A stretch of 56,312 nt of DNA from CAYXWM01 sp964468805 (GTDB lineage: Bacteria > Bacillota > Clostridia > Lachnospirales > WRBF01): positions 1 through 56,312 of the forward strand of contig CAYXWM010000011.1 in NCBI GenBank assembly GCA_964468805.1, in the 5' to 3' direction. How positions within the stretch are numbered: position 1 is the first letter of the stretch; each line of letters begins with the position of its first letter. This document shows positions 52,126 through 56,312 of this stretch, one piece after another. A program made the position numbers and the translations under genes. The notes under the pieces are model-generated. The model saw nothing but the letters and a program-made list of their open reading frames with translations, ran no database searches and had not been told where the DNA came from.

Positions 52126-52160
52126 TGGAGGTGAGGGGAATCGAACCCCTGTCCGAAACC
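52126..52160. other. Prophage attachment site (right end) in the ssrA 3' end
   Basis: The broken integrase reads toward the prophage interior right beside the tmRNA acceptor/T-arm. No second copy of this sequence is visible at the left end of the window, so the exact core and the left site cannot be defined. The boundary is inferred from gene context. Confidence 0.6.
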
Positions 52161-52468
52161 CGACAACTACAAACGTCTACCATTATATTCGATTTTAAGA
52201 TTCCCAAGGAGGAGCAAACCGAAAAACCCCTACCTCGGTAGCTTCATAATACGATTACACTGCAAAGCTTAGGTGTAAAAGTTTCCCGCAGAGTCGACGC
52301 CGGTGGATGGGATTGCGGGAACTCCCAAGACCGACGGCCGCTTTAATTAAGCAGCGTAAGCTAAATTATTGTTGTCGTTTAAATTTAAAGTTGGCAGTGT
52401 TAACGCAGTTACCAACTGCGAATGGCAGTTCATAATTGAAAAGACCCCGTCGAAACCATTACACCCCC
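52126..52468 (-). ncRNA. ssrA: tmRNA
   Basis: The 5' end GGGGGTGTAATGGTTTCGAC and the 3' end TTCGATTCCCCTCACCTCCA (T arm, acceptor, encoded CCA) are both present, length about 343 nt. The tag frame ends AACGACAACAATAATTTAGC then TTACGCTGCTTAA, giving a peptide ending NDNNNLAYAA. tmRNA with SmpB rescues stalled ribosomes. The 3' part is the prophage attachment site and the gene stays complete after integration. Confidence 0.95.
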
Positions 52469-52483
52469 GAGTTTATTTGCTTC

Positions 52484-52512
52484 ATTATATCACCCGTTTT
52501 GTGTTTTTACAA
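52484..52512 (-). promoter_or_regulatory. ssrA promoter
   Basis: On the minus strand TTGTAA (52512-52507), 17-base spacer, TATAAT (52489-52484), 15 bases before the tmRNA 5' end. A near-consensus strong promoter. Confidence 0.75.
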
Positions 52513-52947
52513 TGGTAATTTCTATTTTTGTAAGCAAATTAAGTGAGAGGATTAAATAGTTACTTGAATTATATCCATTAATTAAGAGCTTAATTCTATG
52601 CGTTGGCTATGGGCTTTGGAAAAAAATTTAAGGTCTACTTTGCAAAATCTTTAAGGTTTTGTCTTAAAACTAATTCTTGAGAAGACAATTAACCCCCGGC
52701 TTTACTGTTGATACCGGCGATGTCTATGTTTTAGCCGTTACCTATTAGTATTCCCATACGTTTCGTATTCATAAATAAGTAACAAAACAGTGAACAAATG
52801 TTAACATATTAAAAATCATTATTAATTAATAGTTTATATATATCGAGTTGATTATTCTTACTTTTATGATATTATGATACTGACATTCATTTACATAAAC
52901 AATCCGCTTGCTTATTAAATTAATTTAAATAAGAAATGAGGTGTCTG
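52513..52947. other. Host intergenic region
   Basis: AT-rich, no gene seen on either strand. It holds a promoter candidate for the downstream lipoprotein gene: TTGATT near 52848 and TATGAT/TATTAT near 52865-52876. The ribosome site AATGAGGTG is at 52935-52943. Confidence 0.4.
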
Positions 52948-54555
52948 ATGAACAGGCATATTTCCAAGACTATTGCATTAACTATGACGATTATAATTTT
53001 ATCTTTAATTGCATACGGTTGTACAGCTCCGCCGCCCGCATCTCAAAGTTCAAGGGCTCCCGATTATTATGGTTATAATCAAGTGCCTTCAACGGCTCAG
53101 GAAGTACCGATTACCGGACCTGCTTCAGAGTATGAACCCCGGTTGGCAGAGAAGTTTGAGGAATCTAATACTGAAGAATACTCTGCTATTAACGATAATG
53201 TATTTAAGTCAGTATTAACCGCACCACTTTCTACTTTTTCAGCTGATGTGGACACTGCATCTTACTCTAACTTAAGACGTATGATTAACGACGGCTCTTT
53301 GCCTTATCCGGATGCCGTTCGGATTGAGGAGATGATTAATTATTTTTATTACGATTATCCTGAACCGGAAGGAACCGAGCCCTTTTCCGTTACCACAGAA
53401 ATAACCGATTGTCCTTGGAACAAAGATACTAAGTTAATGCTTATAGGCCTGCAGGCCAAAAAGATTCAAACCGAAAAATTGCCGCCGTCCAACCTGGTGT
53501 TTTTATTGGATGTGTCCGGCTCAATGGAGGAACCTAATAAACTTCCTTTAATGAAACGTGCCTTTTCTCTGCTTACAGAGCAGATAAGTCCCCGTGATAA
53601 AATCTCCTTGGTGACTTATGCATCCTCCGATAAAGTATTGCTTTCAGGTGTTACCGGAGAAAATAAAGGCACTATTCTCTCCGCATTGGACAGCCTAAGC
53701 GCCGGAGGAAGCACGGCCGGCAGCCAAGGCATAATCACCGCTTATAAGCTTGCTGAAGAAAACTTTATCCCTAACGGAAACAACAGGATAATACTGGGAA
53801 CAGACGGAGATTTAAACGTTGGCGTAACAAGCGAAGGTGAATTAAAACGCTTAATCGAGGATAAGCGAAAAACAGGCGTATATCTGTCTGTTATGGGGTT
53901 TGGAACGGAAAATATCAAGGATAACAAAATGGAAACCCTAGCAGACAACGGCAACGGCAATTACTCATATGTGGACAGTATTTCAGAGGCACGGAAAGTT
54001 TTGGTTGAAGAAATGGGTGCTACATTACATACAGTAGCTAAAGATGTGAAGTTCCAAGTTGAATTTAACCCAAAATACTTAAAGGGATACCGCCTTATAG
54101 GTTACGAAAACAGGCTGCTGGAAAATGAGGACTTTGCCGACGATACCAAAGATGCAGGAGAAATCGGTTCCGGGCATAGAGTAACCGTGCTTTATGAAAT
54201 AGTACCGGTAGATTCTCCGTTTAAAATTCAAGAAAGCACCCTTAAATATCAATCCCCGGCGACTATAGAAAGCAATGATTTACTTACCGTAAACATTCGC
54301 TATAAAGAACCCGACGTTAACGAAAGCACCTTGCTAAGTTACCCTTTACCCGAAAATACTTACAGCTCTTCCATGAGCGATAATTTAAAACTGGCTTCTT
54401 CCGTAGCCGAATTCGGAATGCTGCTGAGAAAATCGGAACACAGTGGCACAGCCTCATTTAAAACAGCAATTGAACGCTTAAAATCCATCAAAAATACAGA
54501 CACTTACATTGATGAGCTTATATATCTCATAGGAAAAAGCCAAGGGCTTGACTAA
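52948..54555 (+). CDS. von Willebrand factor A domain lipoprotein (YfbK type)
   Basis: 535 residues from ATG 52948 (GAGGTG upstream); ATG 52936 is in frame but without ribosome site. Signal peptide with lipobox-like LIAYGC at residues 21-26, then a Pro/Ser-rich spacer. Vwf-N region about 90-165 (SYSNLRRMINDGSLPYPDAV, EEMINYFYYDYPEPEG). vWA domain from about 180 with a complete MIDAS DVSGSM, later TAGSQG and GTDGDLNVG. C-terminal DUF3520-like region. It probably binds a metal-dependent ligand at the cell surface. Host gene, intact. Confidence 0.85.
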   Translation: MNRHISKTIALTMTIIILSLIAYGCTAPPPASQSSRAPDYYGYNQVPSTAQEVPITGPASEYEPRLAEKFEESNTEEYSAINDNVFKSVLTAPLSTFSADVDTASYSNLRRMINDGSLPYPDAVRIEEMINYFYYDYPEPEGTEPFSVTTEITDCPWNKDTKLMLIGLQAKKIQTEKLPPSNLVFLLDVSGSMEEPNKLPLMKRAFSLLTEQISPRDKISLVTYASSDKVLLSGVTGENKGTILSALDSLSAGGSTAGSQGIITAYKLAEENFIPNGNNRIILGTDGDLNVGVTSEGELKRLIEDKRKTGVYLSVMGFGTENIKDNKMETLADNGNGNYSYVDSISEARKVLVEEMGATLHTVAKDVKFQVEFNPKYLKGYRLIGYENRLLENEDFADDTKDAGEIGSGHRVTVLYEIVPVDSPFKIQESTLKYQSPATIESNDLLTVNIRYKEPDVNESTLLSYPLPENTYSSSMSDNLKLASSVAEFGMLLRKSEHSGTASFKTAIERLKSIKNTDTYIDELIYLIGKSQGLD

Positions 54556-54746
54556 TGTGAGTTTGATTAAACTACAATTTCATCGAACTTCTGATAACAT
54601 ACACAGGCTTCTGCATAAAAACTATGCAAAAATCTGTGTAACGTGTAAATTCCTCCGGTATTTAAGTGCTAGAAACGCAAAGGCGAACCGTTATGAATTG
54701 AAGAACAGCTTTTGTTACTATTCCTATACAATAAGTAAACATAAAA

Positions 54747-54784
54747 AAAGGAGCAAGCATACAGCTTGTTCCTTTTTATCTTAT
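54747..54784. terminator. Bidirectional terminator between the lipoprotein gene and dhaL
   Basis: Stem AAAAAGGAGCAAGC / GCTTGTTCCTTTTT with a short loop; T run on either strand. It closes both convergent genes. 54556-54746 has no gene that I can support. Confidence 0.75.
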
Positions 54785-55405
54785 TTAATTAACACTCGAC
54801 AAAGCAGTCATCATCAAAACAGCGACTTTAGCACCGGGGTCAAGCAATGTTCTTGAAGCCTCGCCTCTGGTAGCGGCTCTGCCGTGAACGGCAAGCATAG
54901 TTGCGGTATTGTTATAGCCGTTTTCGGCGGCTTCTTTGGCTGCTTTTGCGGCATCCTCAAAAGAAAGCCCTGTCGCTGCGGAATTTTCAAGAGATTCTAC
55001 TGCGGGAAGGATTCCGTCCAGGAAGGTTTTTTCGCCGGGTTTGGCTTTGCCTCTGTCGGCTACGCCTTGGGCATAGGATTTAAACAAATCAGCCAAATCG
55101 GTCATTGTTAATTCTATTTTTCCTTTAAGCTGTTTACCGGCCGCCATCAAACCGGAGGCCATGAGAGTGCCCATGGTAGACGGAACGGCGGTGGACATAG
55201 CCTTGCCGGCAAAGTAGAGAAGCTTGCCTATGTCAGTCTCGTCGCTTTCTGCCACTGCTTTGTAGCCGGCTGTGAAGCCGTCGCTCATGGTAAGACCAAG
55301 GTCGCCGTCTCCCACTACGCTGTCCAGTCTGATTAACTCGTCTTTGTTTTCTTGCATAATTTCGCTGATGTTAAGGAGCAATTTTTTTATAAATTGTACG
55401 TCCAC
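54785..55405 (-). CDS. dhaL: Dihydroxyacetone kinase, ADP-binding subunit DhaL
   Basis: GTG 55405 was chosen because AAGGGTG lies six bases upstream; GTG 55414 in the same frame is inside that site. The DhaL signature is complete: LIRLDSVVGDGDLGLTMSDG (metal-binding Asp triad), AVPSTMGTLMASGLMAAGK, KTFLDGILPAVE and GRAATRGEASRTLLDPGAK. It phosphorylates dihydroxyacetone held by DhaK, using ATP or the PTS protein DhaM, and may be part of glycerol use. Located downstream of dhaK on the same strand. Confidence 0.92.
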   Translation of the reverse strand: MDVQFIKKLLLNISEIMQENKDELIRLDSVVGDGDLGLTMSDGFTAGYKAVAESDETDIGKLLYFAGKAMSTAVPSTMGTLMASGLMAAGKQLKGKIELTMTDLADLFKSYAQGVADRGKAKPGEKTFLDGILPAVESLENSAATGLSFEDAAKAAKEAAENGYNNTATMLAVHGRAATRGEASRTLLDPGAKVAVLMMTALSSVN

Positions 55406-55453
55406 GTTAATCACCCTTAATGTTTGTAGTATAATGATTCCATTTTAAACAGA

Positions 55454-55570
55454 GGACAAAAATAATTGATATTTCCAACGGTTCAAGGAAAAACGATTAT
55501 TTTTGTCCTTCGTCTTATTTGGAATTAGTATAATACCGGTCCCATTTCTGTCCGAATATGGAACCGGTAT
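55454..55570. repeat. Two inverted repeats in the dhaK-dhaL spacer
   Basis: Perfect 13-bp arms GGACAAAAATAAT (55454-55466) and ATTATTTTTGTCC (55496-55508), then ATACCGGTCCCAT (55533-55545) and ATGGAACCGGTAT (55558-55570) with one mismatch. Transcribed from dhaK they would make two hairpins in the 260-base spacer. Confidence 0.7.
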
Positions 55571-55673
55571 AAACACAGAAAAGCGGAGTGCAATTTTCTG
55601 CGTAAATTCCTATAGAATTTATGCCTTTTATTACAGCACCGCGTTTTCTGTCTTAATTTTTATATTACTGCAA

Positions 55674-56312
55674 TTAAAATTGTTTAAAGAAAGGTGTTTC
55701 GGCGGAAAGTTCCATTAATTCTTTCAGTTCGTCGTCCAATTTAAGCAATGATATGGACACTCCTGCCATTTCAAGGGAAGTAACATATTCACCCACATAG
55801 AATTTATGTACGGTAATATTTTTTTCTTCAAGAATTTGTTTAACCCTTCTTACCACAACGTACTGTTCTTCGTAAGGTGTGCCGCCCAGACCGTTTACAA
55901 GTACGTCTACGGTATCGCCGGATTGGTAAGGAATATCATTTAAAATGGGAGCCATAACTTCGTCAACGATTTGGTCGGCTTTAAGGAGTTTACCGCGTCT
56001 GATACCGGTTTCGCCGTGGATACCCATGCCGATTTCCATTTCGTCTTCGCCTATATGGAAGCCGGGTTTGCCTACACGGGGTACGATACAGGGGCTTAAA
56101 GCAACGCCCATGGTACGAACGTTGTCACAGGCTTTTTGAGCCACACGAGCTACGTTTTCCAAGTCCATCATTTTTGCGGCCGCTCCGCCGGCACATTTAT
56201 AAACAAAGAAAATACCTGCAACGCCGCGTCTGGTGTTCTTTTCGCCGGGAGCCGCAGCCGGAGAGGCTACGTCTTCGCCTGCAACAACGCTGAGTACTTT
56301 TATGTTTTCTTC
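55674..56312 (-). CDS. dhaK: Dihydroxyacetone kinase, substrate-binding subunit DhaK (partial)
   Basis: The frame runs off the right end; about 212 C-terminal residues are visible. The catalytic His that forms a hemiaminal bond with dihydroxyacetone is in EIGMGIHGETG. Other family parts: NTRRGVAGIFFVYKCAGGAA, ARVAQKACDNVRTMGVALSP, DVLVNGLGGTPYEEQY. It works with DhaL encoded downstream. The G-rich codon use is a little different from the prophage and fits host sequence. Confidence 0.92.
   Translation of the reverse strand, partial: EENIKVLSVVAGEDVASPAAAPGEKNTRRGVAGIFFVYKCAGGAAAKMMDLENVARVAQKACDNVRTMGVALSPCIVPRVGKPGFHIGEDEMEIGMGIHGETGIRRGKLLKADQIVDEVMAPILNDIPYQSGDTVDVLVNGLGGTPYEEQYVVVRRVKQILEEKNITVHKFYVGEYVTSLEMAGVSISLLKLDDELKELMELSAETPFFKQF

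Overview
The window is most of an integrated, partly decayed siphovirus-type prophage in a low-G+C Firmicute (Clostridia or Negativicutes-like), followed by about 4 kb of host chromosome. Evidence for a Firmicute is indirect: strong AGGAGG-type ribosome sites, frequent TTG and GTG starts, a stalk-domain protein, an XkdX-like protein, a holin-4-type holin and a DhaK/DhaL pair. The right prophage border is the 3' end of the tmRNA gene ssrA (minus strand, 52126-52468), next to a broken tyrosine integrase (about 51150-51998). The left border lies outside the window.

Layout from left to right. 1-10.3 kb holds a phage RNA-polymerase and nucleotide-metabolism region, much of it broken: a sigma-70-like remnant, a probable QDE-1/YonO-type RNA polymerase present in pieces (932-1411, 2917-3858, 3848-5104), macro-domain and radical-SAM remnants, DUF1643, DUF3310, a frameshifted ThyX, a class II ribonucleotide reductase remnant and a HAD phosphatase. 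10.4-12.3 kb holds decayed virion genes, probably capsid and accessory. 12.36-29.7 kb is a fully open late block: connector or tail-completion genes, tail tube protein, small Cys-rich proteins, endolysin, thioredoxin-like protein, holin, a 2086-residue tape measure protein, Dit and Tal. 29.7-32.5 kb holds an opposite-strand stalk-domain gene, a DUF5050 remnant, and an RHH remnant followed by an intact antirepressor. 32.7-38.4 kb holds baseplate, fibre and propeller genes, all open. 38.6-39.4 kb is the CI-like repressor with two 20-bp palindromic operators and divergent promoters. 39.5-51.1 kb is the early region on the plus strand, with many short broken genes (RecT, DUF1351, SSB, SNF2 helicase, methylase, clamp). 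It also holds an open replication initiator carrying six iterons and an open primase-helicase.

The repressor would silence the rightward early promoter at 39.36 kb. Early products (initiator, primase-helicase, SSB) would replicate from the iterons at 46.0 kb. The phage RNA polymerase and sigma-like factor plausibly served late transcription, and the late block makes a long flexible tail plus lysis proteins. Nonsense and frameshift lesions are dense in the head, nucleotide-metabolism, recombination and integrase genes, while about 26 kb of tail, lysis, fibre and regulator genes is almost lesion-free. This pattern suggests either a tail module under selection (a tailocin-like state) or recent mosaic replacement of that module.

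The host flank carries ssrA, a von Willebrand factor A lipoprotein of the YfbK type, and dhaL-dhaK (minus strand, dhaK cut by the window end). No tRNA, rRNA, CRISPR array or insertion sequence was recognised. All family assignments are by eye from protein motifs.
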